Source: Gammaproteobacteria bacterium (GTDB lineage: Bacteria; Pseudomonadota; Gammaproteobacteria; Natronospirales; REEB76). From it: a stretch of DNA of 52,045 bases. A program made the translations under genes and the position numbers. Below the pieces are notes generated by a model. It saw only the letters and a list, made by a program, of their open reading frames with translations. It searched no databases and was not told where the DNA came from. Positions 9,193 to 20,562 of this stretch are shown piece after piece. The DNA is taken from the NCBI GenBank assembly GCA_028864905.1, contig JAGWLP010000003.1:1-52045 (forward strand), given 5' to 3'. The stretch's first letter is position 1; every line of letters begins with the position of its first letter.

Positions 9193-10413
9193 ATGTCGGT
9201 TCAAACCGTTGCCTTCCCCAACGCCGCCGGTCAGATGCTGGCCGGCCGCCTGGAACTGCCCGCGTACGGTGCGCCGCGCGCCTGGGCGCTCTACGCCCAC
9301 TGCTTCACCTGTGGCAAGGATGTGCGCGCCGCGGTCGACATCTGCCGGGCGCTGTGCACCCGGGGCATCGCGGTGCTGCGCTTCGACTTCACCGGTCTCG
9401 GTGAGAGTGCCGGCGAGTTCGCCGATACCACGCTCAGCAGCAACATCGCCGATCTGGTGCAGGCGGCGAAATTCCTGGAACAGAATTATCAGGCGCCCAA
9501 GATCCTGGTTGGCCATTCGCTCGGCGGCATTGCGGTGCTGGAAGCCGCGCACCGGATTCCCAGCTGCATCGCCGTAGCTACGGTGGCCGCACCGGCCAAT
9601 CCCGAGCACGTAGCCAATCTGCTGGGTGCGGCGCGCCAGGTCATCGAACAGCAGGGCGAGGCCGACGTGCTACTCGCGGGTCGCAAACTGCACTTCAAGA
9701 AGGCGTTTCTCGACGACCTCAAGAACCAGCATTGGCAGGAGAACATTCGCAAGCTGCGTAAGCCGCTGCTGATTTTCCACTCGCCCACCGACGTGATCGT
9801 GGACATCAGCAACGCCGGCCTGATATTCGCCGCGGCGCTGCATCCCAAGAGCTTCGTGTCGCTGTCCGGCGCCGATCACCTGCTGTCGCGGCGCGAGGAT
9901 TCGGAATACGTGGGCCTGCTGCTCGCCGCCTGGGCCAGCAAGTATCTGGGCGAACTCGACCTGCAGCCGGCCGTAAGTCCGGCCGCCGAGGGCGAAGTGG
10001 TCGCCAGCATCCAGCGCGACCGGTACCACACCGAACTGTACGCCGGTGTGCACGCGCTGGTGGCTGACGAACCGCGCGAGGTGGGCGGCACGGACAGCGG
10101 GCCTTCGCCCTATGGCTACCTCTGCGCCGCGCTCGGTGCCTGCACCGCCATCACCTTGCGCATGTACGCGGATCGCAAGCAGTGGCCGCTGGAGGGCGTA
10201 CGTGTGCGCCTCACGCATTCCAAGATACATGCGCAGGACTGCGCCGAATGCGAGACCAAACAGGGCAAGATTGACCGCTTCACGCGCAGCATCGAATTGC
10301 AGGGCGCCCTGAGCGCGGAGCAGCGTCAGCGTCTGGTGGAAATCGCGGACAAATGCCCCGTGCACCGGACGCTGGAATCGGAAGTACGCATTGAAACCCG
10401 CCTGCAAGCGTGA
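9193..10413 (+). CDS. bifunctional alpha/beta hydrolase / OsmC-family protein
   Basis: Two-domain fusion, 406 residues. An alpha/beta hydrolase (about 1-255) has the nucleophile elbow GHSLGG with Ser109, acid Asp200 in SPTD and His229 in GADH. An OsmC-like domain (about 270-405) has the two redox cysteines expected for thiol peroxidases: Cys317 (GACTA) and Cys388 (KCPVHRTL). The family is annotated as a bifunctional hydrolase/OsmC protein; no substrate is known, but detoxification of organic peroxides is the inferred role. The start at 9193 has an excellent AAGGAGAAAATC ribosome site. The open frame upstream of it is antisense to mnmE. Confidence 0.92.
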   Translation: MSVQTVAFPNAAGQMLAGRLELPAYGAPRAWALYAHCFTCGKDVRAAVDICRALCTRGIAVLRFDFTGLGESAGEFADTTLSSNIADLVQAAKFLEQNYQAPKILVGHSLGGIAVLEAAHRIPSCIAVATVAAPANPEHVANLLGAARQVIEQQGEADVLLAGRKLHFKKAFLDDLKNQHWQENIRKLRKPLLIFHSPTDVIVDISNAGLIFAAALHPKSFVSLSGADHLLSRREDSEYVGLLLAAWASKYLGELDLQPAVSPAAEGEVVASIQRDRYHTELYAGVHALVADEPREVGGTDSGPSPYGYLCAALGACTAITLRMYADRKQWPLEGVRVRLTHSKIHAQDCAECETKQGKIDRFTRSIELQGALSAEQRQRLVEIADKCPVHRTLESEVRIETRLQA

Positions 10414-10422
10414 AAACGCGGG

Positions 10423-12162
10423 CTATTTCTTGCCTTTGAGCGCCTTGTCCTTCTGGTGGCGCTTGCCCTCGGCGTCATACGCGCGGTTGATCCACCATTG
10501 CTGCGCGATGGTGAGGATCGAATTCGGCAGGTAGTACAGCACCAGACCCGAGGGGAAGACCGCGTAGAACGCCACGAAGATCAAGGGCATGAACTTGAAC
10601 AGCCGCTGTTGCATCTTGTCGGCGGTGATCTGCGGCTGGACGTGTGCCTGCAGGAAATACGCCAGGCCATAGATTATCGGCAGGATGAAATACGGATCCG
10701 GCGCCGAGAGATCGTGAATCCACAGAACCCACGGCTGCTGGCGCAGCTCCACGCTGTACACCAGCACGTAATACAGGGCAAAGAAAATCGGGAACTGGAT
10801 GATCATCGGCAGACAGCCGCCCAGCGGGTTGATCTTCTCCTTCTTGTAGAACTCCATCTGCGCCTGCGCGAGCTTCTGCTTGTCGTCCCTGTAGCGCTCC
10901 TGCAACGCCTTGAGGCGCGGCTGCACGGCGCGCATCTTGGCCATGGAACGGAACGCCACGTGATTGAGCGGGAAAAACACCAGCTTGACCAGTACCGTGA
11001 GCAGAATGATGGCCCAGCCCCAGTTGCCCACCAGACCGTGCAGGAAGTTCAGGAGCTTGAACAAGGGTTCGGCGATGATGGTGAATTTGCCGTAATCCAC
11101 CGTGAGTTGCAGACCCGGCGCTACTTTCGGCAGCAAGTTTTGCAGCTTGGGACCGAGGTAAAACCGGTCGCTGAAGCTCGCGTTGGCGCCGGGCGCCACG
11201 GTTTTGATGCTGCCGATGGTGCCGACCAGATAACGCTCGTCACCGAGTGACTGCGTGTAGTAGAGATTGCTGGCGTTGTGTTCCCCGGGAATCACCGCGC
11301 TCAAAAAATAATGCGTGACCATGGCGGTCCAACCGCCGGCGCTGGTGAGATTCACGGGCTTGTCGGCCAAGTCCTTGAATTCGAATTGCTGATAGCCGCC
11401 GCTGCCATCCAGGGCCATGCGCTGGTAGTCGTAGCGATGCATGCTGAACATGCTGGCAAACAGGCCATGCGGCAGATTGATGTTGTAGCGGCTCGCGAAC
11501 TGCGCATAGGCCGCGCCGCTCCAGGCCTGCGCGGAGTCGTTGTGCAATTCATAGCGCAGATCAATCTGGTAACTGCCGCGCGTGAAGGTATAGGTCTTCT
11601 CGATCGTGAGCCCTGCCGGGCTTTTCCAGCTGAGTACTACCTCCAGGGTTTTCTGTCCGGGTGCGAGTTGATAATGGGTTTGGCTCGCCGTGTAGAGCGC
11701 GCTGTCGCCGGGCGCCGCCGGGCCGGAATGGGTCTGCAATCCGGACTGCGCCACCAGCAGATTTGCAGGGTCCGGATTCAGCACTTTCACGCGCGCCGGC
11801 TGGTGCAGCTCTTGCGGATAGGCGAGCAACTCCGCCTGCTGCAGCTCGCCGCCGGCGGTATTGATGGTGACGGCGAGCAGATCGGTACGCACCATAATCG
11901 GCTCGCCTGCTGCCTGTGCGCGGACTTCCCGCGCGAGTGCCGCAGCGGTCTTGGCCACATTGGTCGCGGCGACTGGCGCTGAGCCGGGGGCCGCGGGGAT
12001 CTGGGGAAGCGCTGCGGTCGCGGCCGACGGCGCAGTCGTAGCCGCAGCAGTGGGCGTGCCCAACGGTGGCGGTTTCGGGCCGTAATCGCGCATCCAGGCC
12101 TGATAAATCAGGAACGCCACCAAGATCAGCGCCGCGAACAGGAACAGCCGGCGGTTATCCAT
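10423..12162 (-). CDS. yidC: membrane protein insertase YidC
   Basis: Inserts and folds inner-membrane proteins, alone or with SecYEG. The 579-residue protein starts with [14 protein letters not shown], a first helix to about residue 22, then an Ala/Pro linker and the large periplasmic P1 beta domain. The C-terminal conserved core of five helices includes the [20 protein letters not shown] stretch and ends in a Lys-rich tail. The gene overlaps yidD by eight bases. It converges on the hydrolase-OsmC gene with only nine bases between stops. Confidence 0.98.
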   Translation of the reverse strand: MDNRRLFLFAALILVAFLIYQAWMRDYGPKPPPLGTPTAAATTAPSAATAALPQIPAAPGSAPVAATNVAKTAAALAREVRAQAAGEPIMVRTDLLAVTINTAGGELQQAELLAYPQELHQPARVKVLNPDPANLLVAQSGLQTHSGPAAPGDSALYTASQTHYQLAPGQKTLEVVLSWKSPAGLTIEKTYTFTRGSYQIDLRYELHNDSAQAWSGAAYAQFASRYNINLPHGLFASMFSMHRYDYQRMALDGSGGYQQFEFKDLADKPVNLTSAGGWTAMVTHYFLSAVIPGEHNASNLYYTQSLGDERYLVGTIGSIKTVAPGANASFSDRFYLGPKLQNLLPKVAPGLQLTVDYGKFTIIAEPLFKLLNFLHGLVGNWGWAIILLTVLVKLVFFPLNHVAFRSMAKMRAVQPRLKALQERYRDDKQKLAQAQMEFYKKEKINPLGGCLPMIIQFPIFFALYYVLVYSVELRQQPWVLWIHDLSAPDPYFILPIIYGLAYFLQAHVQPQITADKMQQRLFKFMPLIFVAFYAVFPSGLVLYYLPNSILTIAQQWWINRAYDAEGKRHQKDKALKGKK

Positions 12163-12385
12163 GACGATGCTTCAGCCCGGGCACGGGATCGTAACCACCG
12201 GGATGCAATGGATGGCAGCGCAGCAGTCGCCACAGGGCCAGCCCGCCGCCACGCAATGCGCCAAAACGCTGGATCGCCTCGAGAGCGTACGCGGAACAGG
12301 AAGGCTCAAAACGGCAGTGGCGGCCAAGCAGCGGGCTCACGAAATAGCGATACCCGCGGATGAGGAGAATCAAGACGCTGCGCAT
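12155..12385 (-). CDS. yidD: membrane protein insertion efficiency factor YidD
   Basis: Small membrane-associated protein that helps YidC-dependent insertion. The 76-residue form from the ATG at 12385 has the amphipathic N-terminus [21 protein letters not shown], the Cys-containing [13 protein letters not shown] motif and [13 protein letters not shown]. An in-frame ATG at 12412 would add nine residues; 12385 is preferred because AGGAA lies upstream, though at a long spacing. The start overlaps the rnpA stop, as in other rpmH-rnpA-yidD-yidC operons. Confidence 0.9.
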   Translation of the reverse strand: MRSVLILLIRGYRYFVSPLLGRHCRFEPSCSAYALEAIQRFGALRGGGLALWRLLRCHPLHPGGYDPVPGLKHRHG

Positions 12386-12738
12386 CGCTTTGTCATTTCC
12401 TGCCAATGCCATTCCAAACTGGCGCGTAGTTCGGGCTTACTCGCCCCGGAAGCGCGCGCTTTGACCTGCACCACAATGTCCGCCGCTGGCAATGTGGCCC
12501 GCCGTGCACGAAAGCTGGCCCGGATTTGGCGCTTAAGGCGGTTGCGGGCCACGGCACCGGCCACCGCAGAGCGCGCCACGCTGATTCCCAGCCGGGCTAT
12601 CGGTCCGTTGGGATGCGCATAAACACGGAAACACCCATCGCTGGAAAACCGACCGTGCTTGAATACCCAGCTGAATTCCGCCAGGGTCCGCAGCCGCGCT
12701 GCGACCGGAAACCCGGTGCTCGCCTGACCTACGGGCAG
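12370..12738 (-). CDS. rnpA: ribonuclease P protein component, non-canonical start
   Basis: Protein subunit of RNase P, which matures tRNA 5' ends. The conserved core reads ...[17 protein letters not shown], then [13 protein letters not shown] and the RNR motif [16 protein letters not shown], clearly RnpA. The only ATG, GTG or TTG codon in frame is a GTG at 12579, which would remove the N-terminal half of the domain. Upstream there are only CTG codons, at 12738 and 12879 among others. The CTG at 12738 yields 122 residues, close to the usual 115-125, and overlaps the rpmH stop by ten bases. The frame stays open to 12918, across all of rpmH. The gene is certain; the start is uncertain. Confidence 0.85.
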   Translation of the reverse strand: MPVGQASTGFPVAARLRTLAEFSWVFKHGRFSSDGCFRVYAHPNGPIARLGISVARSAVAGAVARNRLKRQIRASFRARRATLPAADIVVQVKARASGASKPELRASLEWHWQEMTKRCAAS

Positions 12739-12863
12739 AGGCTGGCCCGGCCTTTGGCGCGACGGGCGCTCAGCACCTGACGACCGCGTTTGGTGGCCAT
12801 GCGTGCACGAAAGCCATGAGTGCGCTTTCGGTGCAACTTGCTGGGCTGATAGGTTCTTTTCAT
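12729..12863 (-). CDS. rpmH: 50S ribosomal protein L34
   Basis: Ribosomal large-subunit protein of 44 residues with the invariant [20 protein letters not shown] beginning and a basic C-terminal half including [13 protein letters not shown]. Full length for the family. It is the first gene of the rpmH-rnpA-yidD-yidC unit and has a good promoter 50-80 bases upstream. Its 3' end overlaps the likely rnpA start. Confidence 0.98.
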   Translation of the reverse strand: MKRTYQPSKLHRKRTHGFRARMATKRGRQVLSARRAKGRASLCP

Positions 12864-12915
12864 GGCGTGATTCCGGCAGGGTATGCCTTTCGGGCGGGAC
12901 GCAGGCAAAGGCGCG

Positions 12916-12946
12916 ATATTAGACGGATGCTCAGGCTTGCTGTCAA
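12916..12946 (-). promoter_or_regulatory. sigma-70 promoter of rpmH operon
   Basis: Minus-strand TTGACA at 12941-12946 is a perfect -35 box. The -10 is TCTAAT at 12918-12923 (17-base spacing) or TAATAT at 12916-12921 (19-base spacing). It directs transcription into rpmH, away from dnaA. Confidence 0.65.
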
Positions 12947-12978
12947 CACGGTGCCTGTGCGTGCCTACGGGTTGTGTC

Positions 12979-12987
12979 TGTGGATAA
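12979..12987 (+). promoter_or_regulatory. DnaA box upstream of dnaA
   Basis: TGTGGATAA is a perfect 9-mer DnaA box (TTATCCACA on the other strand), 100 bases before dnaA. A possible -10 (TATAGA, 13002-13007) follows it, so DnaA bound here could autoregulate dnaA or be part of the origin. Confidence 0.6.
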
Positions 12988-13086
12988 CCACTGGCAACCG
13001 GTATAGACTGCCTCGCCTCTTGCGGCAGCATTTTCGCACGCTGCTGAATTAGAACGTATCACCTTGCAACCACCGGGGGTTTGCGC

Positions 13087-14409
13087 ATGGCATCGCTATG
13101 GACGCGGTGTATGGATCATTTGGAGCATGAGCTTACGGAACAAGAGCTCAACACCTGGATCCGGCCGCTACACGTTCAGGAGGATGCCGAGACCTTGCGC
13201 CTGCTGGCGCCTAACCGCTTCGTTATGGACTGGGTGCGGGATCGGTTCCTGCCTCGTATCTCCAGGCTGGCCCGGGAGCTGGCTGAGGATCGTAACCGCC
13301 AAGTCCTGCTCGAAGTGGGCGCGGCACAGGAAGTCCCACCTGTGGAGACTGCGTTTGCGGCTGGCGGCACCGGTCTGATTGCTACCCCTGGCAGTGGTCT
13401 CAATCCCGCTTATACCTTTGAAACCTTTGTCGAGGGCAAGTCCAATCAGTTCGCGCTGGCGGCAGCAAGGCAAGTAGCCGAAAACCCTGGTCGCGCCTAT
13501 AACCCCCTTTTCATCTATGGGGGCGTGGGTCTGGGCAAGACCCATCTTATGCAAAGCGTGGGCCAGATGATCCAGAAGCGGCGGCCCCAAGCACGCATTG
13601 CGTATGTACACTCCGAGCGCTTTGTGAATGACATGGTGCGCGCGCTTCAGCACAACACCATCAATGAATTCAAGCGCCAGTACCGGACGCTGGACGCCCT
13701 GCTCATTGACGATATCCAGTTTTTCGTTGGCAAAGAGCGATCCCAAGAGGAATTCTTCCATACTTTCAATGCGTTACTCGAAGGCCAACAGCAAGTAATC
13801 CTGACCTGTGACCGCTACCCCAAGGAAGTTGAGGGGCTGGAGGAACGGCTTAAATCGCGTTTTGGTTGGGGCTTAACCGTACCCATAGAGCCGCCTGAGC
13901 TCGAAACCCGGGTAGCCATCCTGATGCAGAAGGCGGTGCGTGAAAACGTTGTATTGCCCAGTGAAGTCGCATTCTTCATTGCTCAGCGCATCAGTTCCAA
14001 CATCCGTGAGCTGGAAGGAGCATTACGCAGAGTTACGGCCAACGCGCAGTTCACCGGTCAGACCATTACCCTGGAAAGCACCCAGGAGTGGCTTAAGGAC
14101 ATCCTAGCTCGCCAAGAAAGACTAATAACGCTGGATAACATCCAGAAGACCGTGGCTGATTATTTCCATGTGAGAGTGGGAGATATGCTTTCGAAGCGGC
14201 GCAGCCGCTCGATTGCCAGACCACGCCAAGTCGGCATGTGTCTGGCAAAGGAGCTTACGACCCACAGCTTGCCGGAGATTGGCGATGCTTTTGGGGGCCG
14301 CGATCACACCACTGTCTTGCACGCCTGTCGCAAGATACAGGAGCTGCGGCAATCGGATGCGCGCATCAACGAAGACTACCAAACTTTAGTCAGGACACTA
14401 ACCGCTTGA
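13087..14409 (+). CDS. dnaA: chromosomal replication initiator protein DnaA
   Basis: AAA+ initiator that binds DnaA boxes and melts the origin. The protein has 440 residues from the ATG at 13087; a TTG two codons upstream is less likely. Domain I ([22 protein letters not shown]) leads, then a short linker. The AAA+ domain has Walker A GGVGLGKT at 145-152 and Walker B LLIDDI near 205-210. The C-terminal DNA-binding domain IV carries [19 protein letters not shown] and the signature [12 protein letters not shown]-rich sequence (CCGGGGGT) precedes the start. The gene is clearly less GC-rich than its flanks. Confidence 0.98.
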   Translation: MASLWTRCMDHLEHELTEQELNTWIRPLHVQEDAETLRLLAPNRFVMDWVRDRFLPRISRLARELAEDRNRQVLLEVGAAQEVPPVETAFAAGGTGLIATPGSGLNPAYTFETFVEGKSNQFALAAARQVAENPGRAYNPLFIYGGVGLGKTHLMQSVGQMIQKRRPQARIAYVHSERFVNDMVRALQHNTINEFKRQYRTLDALLIDDIQFFVGKERSQEEFFHTFNALLEGQQQVILTCDRYPKEVEGLEERLKSRFGWGLTVPIEPPELETRVAILMQKAVRENVVLPSEVAFFIAQRISSNIRELEGALRRVTANAQFTGQTITLESTQEWLKDILARQERLITLDNIQKTVADYFHVRVGDMLSKRRSRSIARPRQVGMCLAKELTTHSLPEIGDAFGGRDHTTVLHACRKIQELRQSDARINEDYQTLVRTLTA

Positions 14410-14630
14410 TGGATTGTGGATAAACTGTGGAACATTCCGCGTTTGATGTTTGTTCCCACTTCATGAACATGTTGCCAATATCATCTATTTGAAGGATACA
14501 CAGGTTTACTGGCGGCTATATTGTTGAAAACAAAGGGAAATATACAATATTCACAGTTTTGCGTGGACTAATTAAGATTACCTATTATTCTGAGAACTGT
14601 TTAGTTATTTATAACCAGTTTGGTGCATAA
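14410..14630. other. probable replication origin (oriC), dnaA-dnaN intergenic region
   Basis: This 221-base gap between dnaA and dnaN is strikingly AT-rich, especially 14500-14630. A perfect DnaA box TGTGGATAA lies at 14415-14423. A two-mismatch box TGTGGAACA follows at 14426-14434, one helical turn on, and another two-mismatch box, ATATTCACA, is at 14547-14555 in the opposite orientation. AT-rich sequence downstream could serve as the unwinding element. Gene polarity diverges around this zone. The number of good boxes is low for a full origin, so the rpmH-dnaA gap may contribute. Confidence 0.6.
14559..14588 (+). promoter_or_regulatory. candidate dnaN promoter
   Basis: TTGCGT (14559-14564) and TATTAT (14583-14588) with an 18-base spacer, 42 bases before dnaN. 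It lies inside the AT-rich origin candidate, so overlap with unwinding sequence is possible. Confidence 0.4.
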
Positions 14631-15731
14631 ATGAAATTTGAAACCCTGCGAGAGACGCTTCTTTCACCGGTGCAAACGGTTGCGGGGGTTGTGGAGCGCC
14701 GCCAGACGATGCCGATTTTGGCTAATCTTTTGTTGACTGTTGGCGATACCGGCTTGGCCGTCACAGCGACCGATACGGAGGTTGAACTGGTTGCTACCAC
14801 CAATGTGGATATCAAGGAAAAAGGCGAAGTAACCGTTCCTGCGCGCAAGTTGCTGGATATTTGCAGGGCGCTGTCGGAAGGTGTGAAAGTTGTAGTTGTG
14901 CTTGATAAGGGTAAATTAACATTACGTTCTGGTCACAGCCGCTTTACTCTGGCCACATTGCCCGCTGCCGATTTTCCGCTCGTCGAAGACATCAAGCCGG
15001 AGCGTAGTTTTCGTGTAGTGCAGGCAAAGTTGCGGGATCTATTGACCAGGACAGCGTTTTCAATGGCACAACAGGATGTGCGCTATTACCTGAATGGTCT
15101 GCTTCTGGAAGTCGGTGAGCAGCAGTTGCGGGCAGTCGCTACTGATGGGCACAGGCTGGCCTTGTGCGACCTGAAAGCCGCGTTTGGTGGAAATGGCATC
15201 CAGCAGGTCATCGTTCCGCGGAAAAGCGTACTCGAGCTGCAAAGGCTGATGGGCGAGCGTGACGAAGAGGTTTCAATTGATCTTGGTACTAATCACATTA
15301 GGGTCACGATGGCCGGAATTCGGCTCACATCGAAGCTAATTGATGGTCGTTTCCCGGAATATGAGCGCGTACTGCCGAAGGGTGGTGACAAGATATTGAA
15401 TGCCAGCCGGTCTGAACTCTATGAGGCACTGCATCGCGCCGCAATCCTCTCAAACGAGAAATACCGGGGTGTTCGTCTGCAAGTTGGGGCCAAAAACCTG
15501 AAGATCCTGGCGCACAACCCCGAGCAGGAAGAAGCTGAGGACGAGATTGAAATCCAGTATCAAGGCGGAGATCTCGAGATTGGGTTCAATGTGACGTATC
15601 TCCTGGAAGCCCTGTCGGCGCTGGATCAGGAACGCGTGCAGATTACGCTCACCGATGCTAATAACAGCTGTCTCATCAGTGCACCGGAAAATGAGCTCTG
15701 CCGCTACGTGGTCATGCCAATGCGGCTATGA
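14631..15731 (+). CDS. dnaN: DNA polymerase III subunit beta (sliding clamp)
   Basis: Ring-shaped clamp that tethers polymerase III to DNA; 366 residues, identical to the E. coli length. It begins MKFETLRETLLSPVQTVAG and ends with the typical YVVMPMRL. Three clamp folds are evident, with conserved FPLVEDIKPE and DGRFPEYERVLP. No Shine-Dalgarno is visible before the ATG. The gene is noticeably AT-richer than the flanking regions: 15241-15300 has 26 G+C of 60 by my count. Confidence 0.98.
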   Translation: MKFETLRETLLSPVQTVAGVVERRQTMPILANLLLTVGDTGLAVTATDTEVELVATTNVDIKEKGEVTVPARKLLDICRALSEGVKVVVVLDKGKLTLRSGHSRFTLATLPAADFPLVEDIKPERSFRVVQAKLRDLLTRTAFSMAQQDVRYYLNGLLLEVGEQQLRAVATDGHRLALCDLKAAFGGNGIQQVIVPRKSVLELQRLMGERDEEVSIDLGTNHIRVTMAGIRLTSKLIDGRFPEYERVLPKGGDKILNASRSELYEALHRAAILSNEKYRGVRLQVGAKNLKILAHNPEQEEAEDEIEIQYQGGDLEIGFNVTYLLEALSALDQERVQITLTDANNSCLISAPENELCRYVVMPMRL

Positions 15732-15743
15732 CCGAAGGTCATT

Positions 15744-19258
<3,515 letters not shown>

Positions 19259-19264
19259 GCGTGA

Positions 19265-20020
19265 CTAGCCCCCTGAGTCCTTTTTTTCCAGTACCAAACA
19301 GCGGTAACTGGGGCTGATTTCCCGCATCTGAGCTTCAATCCAGTTCTGAATCTCGGTGTTCACTTCGTCCGGCGTTCGGTTACGCGCGTACACGGGTTTG
19401 CCAATGCGCAGCTGTACGATGCCGGGATATTTCAGGAAGGCGTTGCGTTTCCAGAAATCGCCGGCGTTGTGGGCTACCGGCACGATGGGCCGGCCGGTCT
19501 TGGCCGCGAGCAGCGCGCCGGACAGGCCGTAGCGACGCGTGGTACCCGGCGGCATGCGGGTACCCTCGGGGAAAATCGCCACCCATAATCCGGTTTTGAG
19601 CCGCATCTGGCCCATTTCCAGCACCTGTTTCACCGCCGAATGTCCCGCCTGGCGGTTGATGGCGATCGGTTCGAGCGCGTAAATCGCTTGGCCGATAATG
19701 GGCAGCCACAGCAATTCGCGTTTCAGCACCCAGCTCTGCGCGGGGAAAATCAGTAGCTGCGCCATGGTTTCCCAGGTGGACTGGTGTTTCCAGTAGGTGA
19801 TGGCATTTTCCCGCGGAATGTTTTCCAGCCCTTCCGCTTGGTAAGTCAGCCGACAGACGTGCTTGAGAACGAAAAATTGCCACACCACCCATTGACGCGC
19901 AATGCGGTGGCCGAAGCGTTTGCCGGCAGGCAAAGGGGCGAGGAGCGCTATGAGGGTGCTGAACAGCAAGGCCGTACCGACCATGAACAGGTTGTAGATC
20001 AGCGAGCGCAGCCAGATCAT
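19265..20020 (-). CDS. plsC: 1-acyl-sn-glycerol-3-phosphate acyltransferase
   Basis: Inner-membrane acyltransferase of phospholipid synthesis, converting lysophosphatidate to phosphatidate; 251 residues. N-terminal hydrophobic segment (about 5-30). Motif I reads HQSTWE (HX4E) in place of the textbook NHX4D, a variant I believe occurs in other proteobacterial members. Motif III FPEGTR is intact, and IVPVAHNAG is motif IV. Last gene of the glyQ-glyS-gmhB-plsC unit; its start overlaps the gmhB stop by four bases. It converges on gyrB with six bases between. Confidence 0.92.
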   Translation of the reverse strand: MIWLRSLIYNLFMVGTALLFSTLIALLAPLPAGKRFGHRIARQWVVWQFFVLKHVCRLTYQAEGLENIPRENAITYWKHQSTWETMAQLLIFPAQSWVLKRELLWLPIIGQAIYALEPIAINRQAGHSAVKQVLEMGQMRLKTGLWVAIFPEGTRMPPGTTRRYGLSGALLAAKTGRPIVPVAHNAGDFWKRNAFLKYPGIVQLRIGKPVYARNRTPDEVNTEIQNWIEAQMREISPSYRCLVLEKKDSGG

Positions 20021-20562
20021 GATTGGACTTCACGCACGAGCTGATCCGCGGCGGCGGCGAGGTCGGCGAATACCTCCACACGCCGTGCTGCCTGCAAACT
20101 TTGCAGAGTTTTTTTGCCACTACCAGTCAGTACCAGGAAGGGACGCGCACCTACACGTTCCGCCGCTTCGATGTCACGCAGCGAATCACCGATTACCGGC
20201 ACGTCGTGCAAATCGACGTGCAGCTGTTCGGAAATTTTCTTGAGGAGGCCCGGTTGCGGCTTGCGACAGTTGCAGCCGTCCTCGGGGCCATGTGGGCAAT
20301 AGAAAATTCCGGCCAGGCTGCCGCCAGCGTGCTCGACGGCGGTCTGCATCCGACGGTGAATGGCATCCAGTGCAGTGAGATTAAACAGGCCGCGCGCGAC
20401 GCCCGCCTGATTGGTGGCGACGGTTACGGTAAAACCGACGCGGTGCAAGCGCGCGATGGCTTCCAGGCTGCCGGGAATCGATACCCACTCCGCCGGCGAT
20501 TTGATGTAGGCGTCCGAGTCGTAGTTGATGACGCCGTCACGGTCCAGGATGACCAGTTTCAT
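20017..20562 (-). CDS. gmhB: D-glycero-beta-D-manno-heptose 1,7-bisphosphate 7-phosphatase
   Basis: HAD-superfamily phosphatase of ADP-heptose synthesis for lipopolysaccharide core; 181 residues. The catalytic DxD is Asp7/Asp9 in LDRDGVIN. The zinc-binding loop CPHGPEDGCNCRKP and the PQPGLL motif separate GmhB from related histidinol phosphatases. It overlaps glyS upstream and plsC downstream by four bases each, so translation is coupled. Confidence 0.95.
   Translation of the reverse strand: MKLVILDRDGVINYDSDAYIKSPAEWVSIPGSLEAIARLHRVGFTVTVATNQAGVARGLFNLTALDAIHRRMQTAVEHAGGSLAGIFYCPHGPEDGCNCRKPQPGLLKKISEQLHVDLHDVPVIGDSLRDIEAAERVGARPFLVLTGSGKKTLQSLQAARRVEVFADLAAAADQLVREVQS

Noticed and set aside
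12370..12579. A 69-residue rnpA starting at the GTG at 12579
   Set aside because: It would remove the N-terminal half of a conserved domain whose frame continues intact upstream.
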